Shown here one piece after another: positions 9,392 through 19,776 of a DNA stretch of 64,000 nt (positions are counted from its first letter, which is position 1; each line of letters starts with the position of its first letter). The stretch spans positions 3,841,001-3,905,000 of the forward strand of contig CP011265.1 in assembly GCA_000972765.1 (NCBI GenBank), given 5' to 3'. Position numbers and translations under genes: made by a program. Under the pieces are notes generated by a model that made no database searches, was not told the origin of the DNA, and saw nothing but the letters and a program-made list of their open reading frames with translations. Source of the stretch: Verrucomicrobia bacterium IMCC26134 (lineage in GTDB: Bacteria > Verrucomicrobiota > Verrucomicrobiia > Opitutales > Opitutaceae).

Positions 9392-10342
9392 ATGAACACA
9401 CCTTGGAATGCTACTGCGGCGGGACTGGTCTGGCTGGCGGCAGGCCTCGCCATCACCCCTGCGCTCCATGCGGTGGCACCTGCCTCCCCGCCGGTGTCCG
9501 CCTCGCCGGCCGCCGACGCAGCAGGCGGCGGCACCGCGAAGGCGGCGGCCGATTTGAAGGAACTCGTGGGTCGCCAGCGGGCTGCGCTGGCCGAGGCGGC
9601 CGCAAAACAATCCCTCGAAGAGCTGGAGGACGTGCGGCCGAAGTTGCAGCGCGTGGTGGATGGTTACGAAGCCCTGGTGAAGGCGAACCCGGACTTCGCG
9701 GCGGCGTGGGCGGCCTACGGATTGTTTCTGTGCGAGCCGGTGATCGAGAACCGCAAGCCGGCCATGGCGCTCCTGTTGACCGCCAACCGCCTCGACGGCG
9801 ACTTGCCGGTGGTTAAAAATCAGATCGGCGTGCTTTTGGCGGAAGAGGGACGCGTGATCGAGGCGCTCAACTACTTCCTCGCCGCCAGCGATCTGGCGCC
9901 GGAAGCGCCCTTGTATCACTTCCAGATCGGACTGCTGCTCGACGAGGCGCGGGACGTTTTTCTACGCACGAAGGCGTGGACGCCCGCGACGATTGACCGC
10001 ACGGTGCTGCAGGCGTTTCACCGCGCGGTGGAGTTGGCGCCGGAGCGCACCGATTACGCCTACCGCGCGGCCGAGGCCTACAACACCCTGGCCGAGCCGC
10101 GATGGGAGGAGGCTTACGCGACGTGGTCGAAGCTGGAGGCGCGGCTGAAGGGCGAGACCGAGCGGCAGACGGTGCGTTTGCAGATGGCCCGCACGCAGTG
10201 GAAAATCGGTCACGCGGCGGCGGCGCGTGAACTGGCCGCGTCAGTGGACGAAGGGACCTTAAAGGGCCAGAAGGCCAAACTGCTGGCCGAGTTCGACGCC
10301 GAGGACGCCGCCGATGCGGCGGCTAAAAATGCGGGCAAATAG
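9392..10342 (+). CDS. Exported TPR-like repeat protein
   Basis: The start is the ATG at 9392 (MNTPWNAT). The following hydrophobic stretch LVWLAAGLAITPALHAVA looks like a signal peptide, giving 316 residues. After an Ala/Pro-rich linker the protein is helical, with TPR-like units around AAWAAYGLFLCEP, VKNQIGVLLAEEG and YHFQIGLLLDEA. This suggests a periplasmic or lipid-free scaffold that binds other proteins. No catalytic site is seen. It is followed closely (39 bp) by the rhomboid-like gene on the same strand. Confidence 0.65.
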   Translation: MNTPWNATAAGLVWLAAGLAITPALHAVAPASPPVSASPAADAAGGGTAKAAADLKELVGRQRAALAEAAAKQSLEELEDVRPKLQRVVDGYEALVKANPDFAAAWAAYGLFLCEPVIENRKPAMALLLTANRLDGDLPVVKNQIGVLLAEEGRVIEALNYFLAASDLAPEAPLYHFQIGLLLDEARDVFLRTKAWTPATIDRTVLQAFHRAVELAPERTDYAYRAAEAYNTLAEPRWEEAYATWSKLEARLKGETERQTVRLQMARTQWKIGHAAAARELAASVDEGTLKGQKAKLLAEFDAEDAADAAAKNAGK

Positions 10343-10381
10343 GGCTGGCGCGAGACGGCGTCGGGCGTGTTGGCTTACAAA

Positions 10382-11179
10382 ATGTCATTGATTGATAAAT
10401 TCGAGCGTCGGGCGCCTTGGATAGGGTTCCCCCATCTGGTCCTCGCGCTGGTCGCGGGGCAGACTTTTTTCTACCTCACCGGCATGCTCGGGCTGGTCGA
10501 TACCTCCCGGCTCGGGCTGGCGATGGATCTGGTGCACTCGGGCGAATGGTGGCGCCTGGTCACCTTTGTCTTTGACCCGCCGGTTACGCACTGGGCCTTG
10601 GTGGCCTTCGGGCTGTATTGCTTCTATATGATCGGCGGCGCGGTCGAGCAGGAGTGGGGGCGGGCAAAGCTGAACCTTTATCTCATCACAGGCTATCTGC
10701 TCACGGTGACGGCGGCGGCAATCGTGCCCGGCTCGTGGGTGGACAACTACTTCGCGGGCGGGGCCTTGTTCCTGGCCTTCGCGTATCTCAATCCCAATTA
10801 CGTTTTCTACGTTTTCATGATCTTGCCCGTGCAGGTGAAGTATCTCGCACTCATCGCTTGGGTGTATTTCGGGTATCTGTTCTTTACCCAGGGTCTGCCG
10901 ACCAAGCTGATGGTGCTGGCGGCGACGGGAAACTTTTTGATCTTTTTCGCGCCTACGCTTTGGCGCGACATCCGGACCGGGCGGAGGCACATGGCAGGGC
11001 AGGCCAAGCGCCGCTCGGAGCAACGCGAAGCGACCACGGCGGGCCCCCGGCACCAGTGCTCGGTTTGCACGAAGAACAGCGATACCCACCTGGAGGAGGA
11101 TTTCAGGTATTCCGCCGATGACCGGTGTTACTGCGGCGAACATCGCCCGAAAAAGCCGGTGGCGGGGGAATCCTCATGA
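10382..11179 (+). CDS. Rhomboid-like membrane protein, probably inactive, with C-terminal cysteine cluster
   Basis: The ATG at 10382 gives 265 residues with about six membrane segments in a rhomboid arrangement. Supporting features are GEWWRLVTFVF after the first loop, the GGAVEQEWGR region, and NYFAGGALFLAFAYLNP where the active-site loop should be. The catalytic GxSG serine is replaced (AGGALF), and the last segment has GNFLIFFAP instead of the catalytic His, so it is probably a non-proteolytic relative. The cytoplasmic tail contains CSVC and CYCGEH, which could bind a metal. Its TGA overlaps the ATG of prmB (ATGA at 11176-11179), implying coupled translation. Confidence 0.72.
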   Translation: MSLIDKFERRAPWIGFPHLVLALVAGQTFFYLTGMLGLVDTSRLGLAMDLVHSGEWWRLVTFVFDPPVTHWALVAFGLYCFYMIGGAVEQEWGRAKLNLYLITGYLLTVTAAAIVPGSWVDNYFAGGALFLAFAYLNPNYVFYVFMILPVQVKYLALIAWVYFGYLFFTQGLPTKLMVLAATGNFLIFFAPTLWRDIRTGRRHMAGQAKRRSEQREATTAGPRHQCSVCTKNSDTHLEEDFRYSADDRCYCGEHRPKKPVAGESS

Positions 11180-12120
11180 GCAAGGCGGCTAAACCCAAGG
11201 GTGCGACGATGACCACGCTGCCCCCGACCTCCCAGCTGGCGACGCTCGGTGCGTGGATCCTGTTTGCGGAGGATGTGTATGGGCGTGCGAAACTGGCGCT
11301 CGGCCAGATCACCGACAACGCGCACGACGAGGCTATGTATTTGTTTTTGCGCACCCTGGACTGGCCGCTGGAAAGCGGTCCGGAGGTGCTGGATAAACCG
11401 CTGGCGCCGGCGCAACGGATCGCGCTGCGCGAGGTGCTGCGGAAGCGGGTGGAGAAACGGGTGCCGGCGGCGTATCTCACGCGCGAAGCCTGGCTCGGCG
11501 GATTTAAGTTTTACGTGGACGAGCGGGTGATCATCCCGCGCAGCTATTTTGTGGAGCTCATCCCCGCCCTGGCCGACCTGCTGCCGGCGGGCACGGTGGT
11601 GCGGCGGGTGGTGGATGTGTGCACGGGTTCGGGCTGTCTCGCGATCCTGCTGGCCGGGGAATACCCGGACGCGAAAGTGGACGGGCTGGACTTGTCGCGC
11701 GAGGCGCTGGAGGTGGCGGCGATCAACGTGAAAGCGCTGAAGATGGGCAAGCGGGTGACGCTGCACTCGAGCGACGTTTTTGACGCGGTGCCGCCTCCGG
11801 CGGGCGGCTACGACATCATTTTGAGCAACCCGCCTTACGAGCCCAGCGCGCACGTGGACGGGCAGGATCCGGAGTTCGCGGCCGAGCCGCGCATGGCGCA
11901 CGACGGCGGGCCGGATGGCTTGGTGATCGTGCGCAAGCTGCTCCGCCAGGCGCGCGAGCGGCTCGCGCCGCATGGCATCGTGGCGGTGGAGGTAGGCGGG
12001 CTGCGCAAGGCGATCAACCGGGAGTTCGCTGCGCTCGCGCCCGAGTGGCTGGAGACGGAAGACGGCAGCAATTGCGTGTTCGTGGTGCGCGCCGCCTTGC
12101 TGCGGAAGTGGAAGGGCTGA
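11176..12120 (+). CDS. prmB: Ribosomal protein L3 glutamine N5-methyltransferase (PrmB-like)
   Basis: The protein (314 residues from the ATG that overlaps the previous stop) is a class I SAM-dependent methyltransferase. The SAM loop is VDVCTGSGCLAILL and the catalytic motif is SNPPYE, which binds the glutamine amide. FYVDERVIIPRSYFVELI is the segment that separates the PrmB and PrmC branches, and the R-S after the proline is PrmB-like. The expected reaction is methylation of a Gln in L3 during ribosome assembly. A release-factor methyltransferase role (PrmC) is less likely but not excluded. Confidence 0.82.
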   Translation: MSKAAKPKGATMTTLPPTSQLATLGAWILFAEDVYGRAKLALGQITDNAHDEAMYLFLRTLDWPLESGPEVLDKPLAPAQRIALREVLRKRVEKRVPAAYLTREAWLGGFKFYVDERVIIPRSYFVELIPALADLLPAGTVVRRVVDVCTGSGCLAILLAGEYPDAKVDGLDLSREALEVAAINVKALKMGKRVTLHSSDVFDAVPPPAGGYDIILSNPPYEPSAHVDGQDPEFAAEPRMAHDGGPDGLVIVRKLLRQARERLAPHGIVAVEVGGLRKAINREFAALAPEWLETEDGSNCVFVVRAALLRKWKG

Positions 12121-12188
12121 GGCGATAGCAGTCCCGGTTCCTTCACTGCCCGTTCGACAATCGAGTTCCCGCGTTTAACTTTTTCGCC

Positions 12189-12578
12189 ATGCCTGCCGTG
12201 ACCCGCCTGCTCCACACCCGTTATCGCGTCAACGACCTCGCCGCCTCGGTGAAGTTTTACACCGAGGCCCTCGGTCTTGTTGCCTCCCGCCGTCATACTT
12301 CGCCGCGTGGCGCGCAGCTTGTTTTCCTCACCACGCCCAACAGCGCGGAGGAGATCGAGCTTTGCCAGATGCCCGACGGAGCGGAGCCGGTGAAGGTGCA
12401 GTCCGACCTCACCCATCTCGCCTTTGAGGTGGAAAACCTGACCGCCTTCGCGGCGGCGGCCGCGGCCAAAGGTTACGCTCTCTCCGATGGTCCGACCGTG
12501 ACCGGATCAGGCAGCATCATCGCTTTCCTCGACGCCCCGGAAGGCTACGAAATCGAGCTGATCCAGAAAGCCCGCTGA
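12189..12578 (+). CDS. gloA: Glyoxalase I / lactoylglutathione lyase-like VOC protein
   Basis: A 129-residue vicinal-oxygen-chelate protein with both beta-alpha-beta-beta-beta modules. All four metal ligands known for glyoxalase I align: His9 (LLHTRYRV), Glu57 (EEIELCQ), His76 (DLTHLAF) and Glu123 (YEIELI). This suggests conversion of the methylglyoxal hemithioacetal to the lactoyl thioester, a detoxification step. Whether the thiol is glutathione in this organism is unknown. It converges with secA, with 76 bp between stops. Confidence 0.82.
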   Translation: MPAVTRLLHTRYRVNDLAASVKFYTEALGLVASRRHTSPRGAQLVFLTTPNSAEEIELCQMPDGAEPVKVQSDLTHLAFEVENLTAFAAAAAAKGYALSDGPTVTGSGSIIAFLDAPEGYEIELIQKAR

Positions 12579-12654
12579 GGGCGGTTGGCTCGCAGGTCTA
12601 GCCTGGCCGGTCCGTCGTCCTGAGACGCCGAACCGGTCGCGTGAGACCTTAGGC

Positions 12655-15627
12655 TCAGGCGCCGTGGCAGTTTTTGAACTTCTTGCCGCTGCCGCATGGG
12701 CAGGGGTCGTTGCGACCGACGTTGGCGAAGGGTGTCGCCGCCTGCGCGCGTATCTTGGGTAGTTCGATCTCCTTCTTGGCGGCGGGCTCTTTGGCGGTCG
12801 GGGCTTTTACCGCCTCGCCGGCCGTTTCCGGACCGGCTTGCAGCGCGTTCTTTGAAAGCATCGAAAGCATGTTTTCGAACACTTGCAGGTTCGACGCGCT
12901 GCGGAACAAGCCGGTGCAGATTTGCAGGCGCACGCTCTGCATGAGCTCCTCGAAATACTTGTAGGCCTCGCCCTTGTATTCCACCAGCGGGTCTTTTTGG
13001 CCGTAGCTGCGCAGGCCGATCGAGCGGCGCAGCTCCTCCATCTCGGTGAGATGCTCCTGCCAGTGGTGGTCGATGGCGTTGATGATGACGTAGCGCTCGA
13101 TCGAGGCCAGGGCCTCGGGAATCTCCACCGACTCCTTGATGCCGTAGGCGGCGCGGACGCGGTCGGTGATCATCTTGGCGAGGTTGTCGGCGGACTGTCC
13201 GGCAAGCTCAGTCTGTTTAAGGCTGATGGGGAAGTGGGTGTTGCACCAGCCGACCAGACCCTCGGAGGCGGCGGCGGTGGCTCCGCCCTTGCCCGCGTAA
13301 CCGGCGGCCTCGAGGCGGGCGTAAACCTCCTCCTCGACCTGCTCGAAAATGATGTCCTTGGCGCGCTCGGCGTGGATGGCGGCGTTGCGAATGCCGTAGA
13401 CGACCTCGCGCTGCTGGTTGAGCACGTCGTCGTATTGGAGCAGGCGTTTGCGCTGGGAGAAGTTCTGCTGCTCGACCTTTTTCTGGGCGCTCTCGATGGA
13501 GCGGTTGAGCCAGGGGTGCTCGAGCTCTTCGCCGTCTTTCATCGAGCCCTCCATCATGCGCGAGGCGAGGTTGCCCTGCAGGAAGAGGCGCATGAGGTCG
13601 TCCTCGAGGGAGAGGAAGAACTTGGTCAAGCCGGGGTCGCCCTGACGCGAGCAACGGCCGCGCAGCTGGCGGTCGATGCGGCGGGATTCGTGGCGCTCGG
13701 TGCCGATGACGTAGAGGCCGCCCAGCTCGCGCACGCCCTCGCCGAGTTTGATGTCGGTGCCGCGGCCGGCCATGTTGGTGGCGATGGTGACGCCGCCGCG
13801 CTGGCCGGCACGGGCCACGATCTCGGCCTCCTGCTGGTGGAACTTAGCGTTCAACACCGTGTGGATGATGCCGGCGCGCTTCAACATGCGCGAGAGCACC
13901 TCGGAGGACTCGACGGAGACGGTGCCGACGAGGACGGGCTGGCCGCGCTTGTTGGCGAGTTCGATCTCCTTGACCACGGCGTTGAATTTGTCGCGGCGGG
14001 TTTTGAAAATGGAGTCGTTTTTGTCTATGCGGATGCAGGGGCGGTGGGTGGGCACGACCTGCACGGTGAGCTTGTAGATGTCGTGGAACTCGGTGGCCTC
14101 GGTCTCGGCGGTGCCGGTCATGCCCGCGAGTTTCTCGTAGAGGCGGAAATAGTTTTGGATGGTGACGGTCGCGTAGGTGCGGGTCTCGCGCTCGATGGTG
14201 ACGTTTTCCTTGGCCTCGACGGCCTGGTGCAAGCCGTCGGACCAGCGGCGGCCCGGCATGACGCGGCCGGTGTTCTCATCGACGATCATGACCTTGCCCT
14301 CTTGCACGACGTATTGGACGTCACGCTCGTAGAGCGAGAAGGCGCGGAGCAGCTGCGAGATGGCGTGGATATCCTCGGAGATGGCGGCGAAATCCTGCTG
14401 GGCGGCGGCGCGTTTGGACTCCTTTTCCTCGGGAGTGAGAACCGGGTCGCGCTCGAGATCGCTGAACTGGGTCGCGAGGTCGGGCAGCATGAAGGCGTCG
14501 GGATTATCCGGACGGAGGAGGGTGCGGCCCTTCTCGGTGAGGTCGGCCTGATGCTGCTTCTCGTCGATGGAGTAGAAGAGCTCCTCCTTGAGTTTGTAAT
14601 ACTCGGTCTTTTGGAAGTCGGACTGGTATTCGATTTCGGTTTTATCGAGGAGCTTGCGCCATTCGGGTGCCTCCATGAGGCGCATGAGGAGCTTGTTCTT
14701 CGGATTGCCGATTTTGACCTGAAGCATGCGCAACGCGGCCTGTGCGCGCTCGTCGGCGGTGGGGGCGGGCTTCTCGAGGACGGCCTTGGCCTCGGCGACG
14801 AAGCTGTTGCAAAGACGGAGCTGCTCGCCGACGAGTTTTTGAACCGGCGGCAGGAGGCGGGTGAAGGGTTGCTCGCGCTCGATCGGAGCGGGGCCGGAGA
14901 TGATCAAGGGCGTGCGCGCCTCGTCCACGAGGATGGAGTCGATCTCGTCCACGATGCAGAACCAGTGGTCGCGCTGCACCTGGTCGTCCTTGCGGGTGGC
15001 CATGCCGTTGTCGCGAAGGTAATCGAAACCGAATTCGGAGGCCGTTCCGTAGGTGATATCGCAGGCATACATCTCGCGGCGCTGCTCGGAAGGCATCTGT
15101 TGCTGAATGCAACCGACGGAGAGGCCGAGGAAGCGGTAGAGATGCCCCATCCACTCGGAGTCGCGGCGTGCGAGGTAGTCGTTGACGGTGACGAGCTGGG
15201 CGTTGCGGTTGGCGAGGGCGTTGAGGTAGAGTGCGCTGGTGGCGACGAGGGTCTTGCCTTCGCCGGTGGCCATTTCGGCGATGCGACCCTGATGCAGGGC
15301 CATGCCGCCGATGAGCTGCACGTCGAAGTGAACCATGTTCCATTCCAGCTCCTGGCCGCAGACCAGAGCGCGGGTGCCGACGAGGCGGCGGGCGGCATTC
15401 TTCACCGCCGCGAAGGCTTCGGGCAGGATGGCTTCAAGGGCGGCGTGCTTGTCTTTGGCCTCGGCTAGGCGAGCCTTGAACTCGACGGTTTTGGCGCGCA
15501 GCTGCTCGTCCGAGAGGGCGCGATACGATTCATCGAGCTCATTGATACGCGCCACGACGGGACGCGCCTTCTCGAGGAATTTGCGGTAGTGGCGGCCGGC
15601 AAAAGGCTTGAACAGTAACGACAACAT
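12655..15627 (-). CDS. secA: Protein translocase subunit SecA
   Basis: SecA is the ATPase that drives preproteins through SecYEG. The start at the ATG at 15627 ([11 protein letters not shown]) gives 990 residues. The open frame continues about 880 bp upstream, but that part is antisense to the coiled-coil gene. Visible parts are Walker [10 protein letters not shown] (about 119-126), the DEAD-like [15 protein letters not shown], the second motor domain [10 protein letters not shown], and a C-terminal SEC-C zinc motif [13 protein letters not shown]. It is longer than the 901-residue E. coli protein, partly because of an insertion after residue about 240 rich in [12 protein letters not shown] and YKLKEELFY. 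Similar insertions occur in PVC and Bacteroidetes SecA. Confidence 0.97.
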   Translation of the reverse strand: MLSLLFKPFAGRHYRKFLEKARPVVARINELDESYRALSDEQLRAKTVEFKARLAEAKDKHAALEAILPEAFAAVKNAARRLVGTRALVCGQELEWNMVHFDVQLIGGMALHQGRIAEMATGEGKTLVATSALYLNALANRNAQLVTVNDYLARRDSEWMGHLYRFLGLSVGCIQQQMPSEQRREMYACDITYGTASEFGFDYLRDNGMATRKDDQVQRDHWFCIVDEIDSILVDEARTPLIISGPAPIEREQPFTRLLPPVQKLVGEQLRLCNSFVAEAKAVLEKPAPTADERAQAALRMLQVKIGNPKNKLLMRLMEAPEWRKLLDKTEIEYQSDFQKTEYYKLKEELFYSIDEKQHQADLTEKGRTLLRPDNPDAFMLPDLATQFSDLERDPVLTPEEKESKRAAAQQDFAAISEDIHAISQLLRAFSLYERDVQYVVQEGKVMIVDENTGRVMPGRRWSDGLHQAVEAKENVTIERETRTYATVTIQNYFRLYEKLAGMTGTAETEATEFHDIYKLTVQVVPTHRPCIRIDKNDSIFKTRRDKFNAVVKEIELANKRGQPVLVGTVSVESSEVLSRMLKRAGIIHTVLNAKFHQQEAEIVARAGQRGGVTIATNMAGRGTDIKLGEGVRELGGLYVIGTERHESRRIDRQLRGRCSRQGDPGLTKFFLSLEDDLMRLFLQGNLASRMMEGSMKDGEELEHPWLNRSIESAQKKVEQQNFSQRKRLLQYDDVLNQQREVVYGIRNAAIHAERAKDIIFEQVEEEVYARLEAAGYAGKGGATAAASEGLVGWCNTHFPISLKQTELAGQSADNLAKMITDRVRAAYGIKESVEIPEALASIERYVIINAIDHHWQEHLTEMEELRRSIGLRSYGQKDPLVEYKGEAYKYFEELMQSVRLQICTGLFRSASNLQVFENMLSMLSKNALQAGPETAGEAVKAPTAKEPAAKKEIELPKIRAQAATPFANVGRNDPCPCGSGKKFKNCHGA

Positions 15628-15795
15628 GGAACTTAAAAGCGTAGACTCGTCATCCTGCTTGGCAAACGGCAAATCGATCCCAGCCTCTATTGTAAAATCG
15701 TCCCCTTGACGCGTCGAACGTGGAAGGGTGCGCTTTTCCGTCTTGAGGCACTCGCCTCCGCACCGCATACCGAGCGGGTCTCGGCTGTTCTTCCC

Positions 15796-17511
15796 ATGAA
15801 AATTCCCTCTGAAGCCCCCCGACTGCCCGCCCTGCCCTTTGTGATAGCGGATGCCCTCCTGCTGCTCGCCGCCGCTCTTATCGGCTGGCAGGCTCCTGCG
15901 CCACTTGGCGTTGCGCCTCTCGCCGCCATCTCCGCCTGCGTCGGCCTGGCCGCTATCACCGGCCTGCTTCCGCTCATCCTCAATTTCAGCCGCGCCCAGG
16001 ACGAGGCCCTGCAAGACCGTGCCAACCAGATCGAGGCCCTCGCCCGCACCGTCTCCGCCACGGCCGATCAAGTCAGCATCGCCGCCGCCAACCTGCCTGC
16101 CACCGCCGCCACCATTGCCCAGCAACTGGAGGCGGCCAAAGCCCTCCCTGCCCTCCTGCAGGCCCAGCTCAAGGAGGTCCAGGCGCAGGCCGCCTTCGCA
16201 GCTACCGCCAACAACGCCACCGCCGCCTCTTCTGTCAGCGAGCACGCCGCGCTGCGGGAGGAGGCCGACTCCCTGCGTCGGGAACTCACCGCCCTCCGTG
16301 AGGCCGACACCACTCGCTTCACGACCGCCGTCGCAGGCATTACCCGTGCGACGGCTGAGATCGCCACTTTCGAAGCGCTTGCCAAACAACACGCCGAAGT
16401 CATCGCCCGGCTGCCCGCCCTTTCCGCAGACTCGACCCGCCAGACGGCCGAGGCCTTGGAAAAAGCCGTCGCCGCCGCCATCGCCCGCCTGGATGCCGCC
16501 GCTGCGCAAACCCGTGCGACCCTCGAAGCCTCCGCCACCTCGGCCGTGACCGATGTCACCACTGCGCTGGATCGCACCACCAAGACCGGCTCCGCCGCTA
16601 TGAGCGCCGCCCTCGAAACGGCTGCCGCCGCCGCCCGGGCGTCCCTTGCCAACGCCATCGAAGCCAACCTGAAAACTGCGACGGCCACCCTAGGCGCATC
16701 CATTGAAAAACTGTCTCAGGCCGCAGTCTCCATCCCCTTGCAGGTCGTTCCGAAAAACCTCCCGGTCTCGAGTCAATCAATGATTGATAAGCCTGCCATG
16801 GTCGCGCCGGCTCCAGTTGCCACTCAATCGGCTGCAGGCGCGTCGAAGGTGGCGACTCCAGCTGCGCCAGCGGCCGCGACTACGGTTGCGGCGGTGGCTA
16901 CGACTGCGGGCATCGTGGCGACGCCCGTTGCCCAGGTGGTGCGTGCTTCTGCCGCCTCGGTTTCGGTTGCCTTCGTGCCCGCGCCTTCCGTTGCAGTTGC
17001 GCCCGCTCCAGCCGTCGCCGCCGCTCCGGTCGCATCAGCTCCGGTTGCCACCAAGGTTGCGGTCGCGCCTGCTCCAGCTCCGGCCGCCCCGACACCGGCT
17101 CCGGTTAAGCCTGCACCGCTTCCTCCTTCACCGCCCCAGGCGCCCGCAGTCGTTGAAGAGGCAAGCGACGAAGACGAAGAAGGCGCGGCAGAGCATGCCT
17201 CCGAAGCTGAGGCCGCGAACGTCCCGCCGTCTGAGCCCGCGCTTTCCAGCGACGGTCTTACGCGGCTGGTCGCCACCGCTTACATCGGTATTGGCAATAA
17301 ACTGTTTATCCGTGGCGACGGCCCCGGCCTGAGTCTTACCAAGGGCACTCCGCTGCAGTTCATTTCGATCGGCAAATGGCGCTGGGAAAACCCCGAGCTC
17401 CTCTTCCCCGCCAAGGTCCGCCTCTACAAAAACGACCAGATCGAGTGCACTGCCCTCGGGGAGTTCACCCTTGAGCCGGGTCATCACCACGAGGTGACCG
17501 CGACTTTTTGA
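15796..17511 (+). CDS. Membrane-anchored coiled-coil protein with Ala/Pro linker and unknown C-terminal domain
   Basis: From the ATG at 15796 the 571-residue protein has two hydrophobic segments (about 14-31 and 37-60). A long Ala/Glu/Leu-rich helix of coiled-coil type follows (about 65-330), then a low-complexity Ala/Pro/Val linker (about 340-475), an acidic patch [10 protein letters not shown], and a compact last domain of about 85 residues. That domain contains [31 protein letters not shown] and [11 protein letters not shown], and looks like a small beta-rich fold. I do not recognise it. The architecture resembles a membrane tether presenting a domain on a stalk. It shares a 168-bp intergenic region with divergent secA. 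Confidence 0.7.
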   Translation: MKIPSEAPRLPALPFVIADALLLLAAALIGWQAPAPLGVAPLAAISACVGLAAITGLLPLILNFSRAQDEALQDRANQIEALARTVSATADQVSIAAANLPATAATIAQQLEAAKALPALLQAQLKEVQAQAAFAATANNATAASSVSEHAALREEADSLRRELTALREADTTRFTTAVAGITRATAEIATFEALAKQHAEVIARLPALSADSTRQTAEALEKAVAAAIARLDAAAAQTRATLEASATSAVTDVTTALDRTTKTGSAAMSAALETAAAAARASLANAIEANLKTATATLGASIEKLSQAAVSIPLQVVPKNLPVSSQSMIDKPAMVAPAPVATQSAAGASKVATPAAPAAATTVAAVATTAGIVATPVAQVVRASAASVSVAFVPAPSVAVAPAPAVAAAPVASAPVATKVAVAPAPAPAAPTPAPVKPAPLPPSPPQAPAVVEEASDEDEEGAAEHASEAEAANVPPSEPALSSDGLTRLVATAYIGIGNKLFIRGDGPGLSLTKGTPLQFISIGKWRWENPELLFPAKVRLYKNDQIECTALGEFTLEPGHHHEVTATF

Positions 17512-17577
17512 TTTCGTTGCGCGCGGGTGCGAGTAGGCGCTTGGCGGCGCCGCGCGGCTGTGCTGCGCTAAGGCCCT

Positions 17578-18072
17578 ATGAGCCGCAACGTCGTCACGTT
17601 TCACTACACGCTTAGGGATACCGCCGGACAGGTGCTGGACGCCTCCATCGGCGGCGAACCGATCAGCTTTCTCGAAGGCTCCGGCCAGATTGTGGAGGGC
17701 CTGGAGGAAGGCATGCGCGGCCTCGCGGCCGGGGTGAAGGCCAAGGTCGGCGTGCCTGCGGCCAAGGCCTACGGCGAACGCGACGAGACCCAGGTGCAAC
17801 GGGTGCTAAAGTCCCTCCTTCCCGTGGAGGGCGAGATCAAGCCCGGTGACCAGTTTCGTGCGGGTGAGGATGCCTTCGCGCCGATCGTGACGGTGCGCGG
17901 TGTCGAGGGGGACGAACTCTTGCTCGACGCCAACCACCCGCTGGCGGGCTTGGACTTGGAATTCGAGATCGAGGTGCTCGCGGTGCGCGCGGCCACGAAT
18001 GAGGAATGCGAACATGGTCACGCACACGGCGGTGGCGGTTGCGGCAACCACGACTGCGGCTGCAAGAGCTGA
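17578..18072 (+). CDS. slyD: FKBP-type peptidyl-prolyl isomerase, SlyD family
   Basis: A 164-residue cytoplasmic prolyl isomerase/chaperone. The FKBP core has VTFHYTLRDTAGQVLDAS and FLEGSGQIVEGLEEGMRG, with the inserted-in-flap chaperone domain (about 70-125) that marks SlyD. The last 25 residues are a His/Cys-rich tail (EHGHAHGGGGCGNHDCGC) like that of E. coli SlyD, which binds nickel and other metals and feeds hydrogenase maturation. No hydrogenase genes are near, so here the tail may serve general metal storage. It converges with the ArnT-like gene. Confidence 0.93.
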   Translation: MSRNVVTFHYTLRDTAGQVLDASIGGEPISFLEGSGQIVEGLEEGMRGLAAGVKAKVGVPAAKAYGERDETQVQRVLKSLLPVEGEIKPGDQFRAGEDAFAPIVTVRGVEGDELLLDANHPLAGLDLEFEIEVLAVRAATNEECEHGHAHGGGGCGNHDCGCKS

Positions 18073-18105
18073 GCACTGCCACGAGTCCGTGCCCTCGCTC
18101 CAGCG

Positions 18106-19776
18106 TTAATCCCGGCGGAACCAGACCGTGACTTCCTGCCAGCGGGTGCGACCGGGGTTGAAGCCGCTCAGTTCCACCGCTTCCCAGCCGGGGCCCGACG
18201 GCGCGGCCACCGGAGGGCTGTCGCGCCAGCGACGGGTTTCGGCGGATTGCCAGAATTTAAGTGGATCTATTTCGCGGCGCACGGCGACGATCAGCCCCGG
18301 CTTGGTGCGGGTGATCGCGGCGGTGACCTCGGCGGCATCCGCGCCGACGAAATCCCAGTGTCGGTGCGAATAGAAAACGAGACTCGGCTCATTGTAGCGC
18401 ACCCCGAGGCAGGAGCGGCCGGCGGGAGTCGTTTCGGCAATGGCGGAAATCTGGCTGGAGAGGTGGTTGGCGCGCAGGCCTTGCGCGGTGAGCGGAGCAC
18501 CGATGACCGGGCCGGCGAGTGCGAGTGCGGCCAAGGCCGGACGATCCTGCACGAGTGCAAAAGCGAAAAAAACCAAACCGGCCACGGCCAGCAGGGCCCC
18601 AGCCAGACCGAGCCGGAACGAGGCCAGTTCAGGCGGGATGGCGGTGAAGATTACATAAGCCAGTGCGGCGATCGCGGCCAGACCCAGCACCGCGAGCAGA
18701 CCCAGTCCGGCGCTGCGCCAGCGGTTGGCGGGCAGCTCCAGTCCAAGGGCAAGCAGGAGAAACAGGGCGGGATAGCCCGGCAGCACGTAGTGGGGCAGTT
18801 GCGTCGCGTAAGGAGTGAAAATCAGGTAGGGTGCGAGGGCCCAGCACGCCAGCCAGGCGACGTTTGCCGACCAGTTCCGCCGAGCGCCCAGCCAGGCGAG
18901 CGGCAACAGCACCAGCCACGGGAACAGGCTGAGCGGCGCGGTTTTGAGGTAGAAAAACACGCTGTAGGCCCGGGCGTTAAAACCGTCGAGGCCGCGATCG
19001 ACGACATGTTTGCCGATGCCGACGCGGAAGAAATCCCCATGGGTCAATATGAGCGCGGGCACGCCCCACGCGGCGACGAGGACCAGCGCCAGGCCGAGGC
19101 CGGGCAAGACGCGAAGGCGGGACCAAGGCAGCGGTTTGCGCCAGAAAACCCAGCGCAGAAGAATCAAGCTGAGCGCCGGCACGGCCCAGGCGATGGGGCC
19201 CTTGGCGAGGAAACCCAGGGCGAGCCCGAGCCAGAGCGCCCACCACCAGCGGCGGGCGGTTTTTGCGGCCTCGGTGGAAGGTGCAGCCAATGCGGGATCA
19301 AGCAGGAGACGGGCAAGCGCGACCTGTGCGAGGGCGACGCAGGCGACCATCACCATGTCGGCGAGGGCGAGCCGGCCGTGGATGAAAAACTGGAGACAGG
19401 TGGCGAGGGCGGCGCCGCCGACGAGGCCGGTGCGCAGGGAGAACCAGCGGCGGCCGGCGGCGGCGGTGAGCAGCACAAGCGCGAGCGCGGCTGCGATGCT
19501 CGGCAGGCGGGCGCCGAGCTCGGTGACGCCGGCGAGTGCATAGCCTCCGCGCATGAGCCAGTAGATGAGGATGGGTTTATCGAAACGGTAGTCGCCGTTG
19601 AAGGTAGGCACGAACCAGTCGGCGCGCTCCTGCATCTCGCGGGTGGCGGTGGCGAAGCGCGGTTCGTCGCGATCGAGCAGCGGCAGGGTGGCGGTGCCGG
19701 GCAGGAGCACGGCCAGCACGAGCAAGGTGAGCCAGACCCAGGCGGGCAGGCGCGAGGCGAGACGTTGCAGCATCAT
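18106..19776 (-). CDS. ArnT-like glycosyltransferase (GT83/PMT superfamily)
   Basis: A 556-residue integral membrane protein with about 12 hydrophobic segments and a C-terminal soluble tail. The first periplasmic loop carries LLDRDEPRFATATREM, the acidic motif that binds the polyprenyl-phosphate sugar donor in ArnT and PMT enzymes, followed by RFDKPILIYWLM. It should transfer a sugar from a lipid-phosphate carrier to lipid A, another glycolipid or a protein on the outer face of the inner membrane. It is the last gene of a four-gene operon. Its ATG overlaps the stop of the PAP2 gene by 4 nt, so the two are translationally coupled. Confidence 0.85.
   Translation of the reverse strand: MMLQRLASRLPAWVWLTLLVLAVLLPGTATLPLLDRDEPRFATATREMQERADWFVPTFNGDYRFDKPILIYWLMRGGYALAGVTELGARLPSIAAALALVLLTAAAGRRWFSLRTGLVGGAALATCLQFFIHGRLALADMVMVACVALAQVALARLLLDPALAAPSTEAAKTARRWWWALWLGLALGFLAKGPIAWAVPALSLILLRWVFWRKPLPWSRLRVLPGLGLALVLVAAWGVPALILTHGDFFRVGIGKHVVDRGLDGFNARAYSVFFYLKTAPLSLFPWLVLLPLAWLGARRNWSANVAWLACWALAPYLIFTPYATQLPHYVLPGYPALFLLLALGLELPANRWRSAGLGLLAVLGLAAIAALAYVIFTAIPPELASFRLGLAGALLAVAGLVFFAFALVQDRPALAALALAGPVIGAPLTAQGLRANHLSSQISAIAETTPAGRSCLGVRYNEPSLVFYSHRHWDFVGADAAEVTAAITRTKPGLIVAVRREIDPLKFWQSAETRRWRDSPPVAAPSGPGWEAVELSGFNPGRTRWQEVTVWFRRD

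Noticed and set aside
12883-15468. An 861-codon frame antisense to secA
   Set aside because: It is the mirror of the very GC-rich SecA coding strand, with Gly/Ala/Val-rich composition and no domain. SecA itself is unambiguous.
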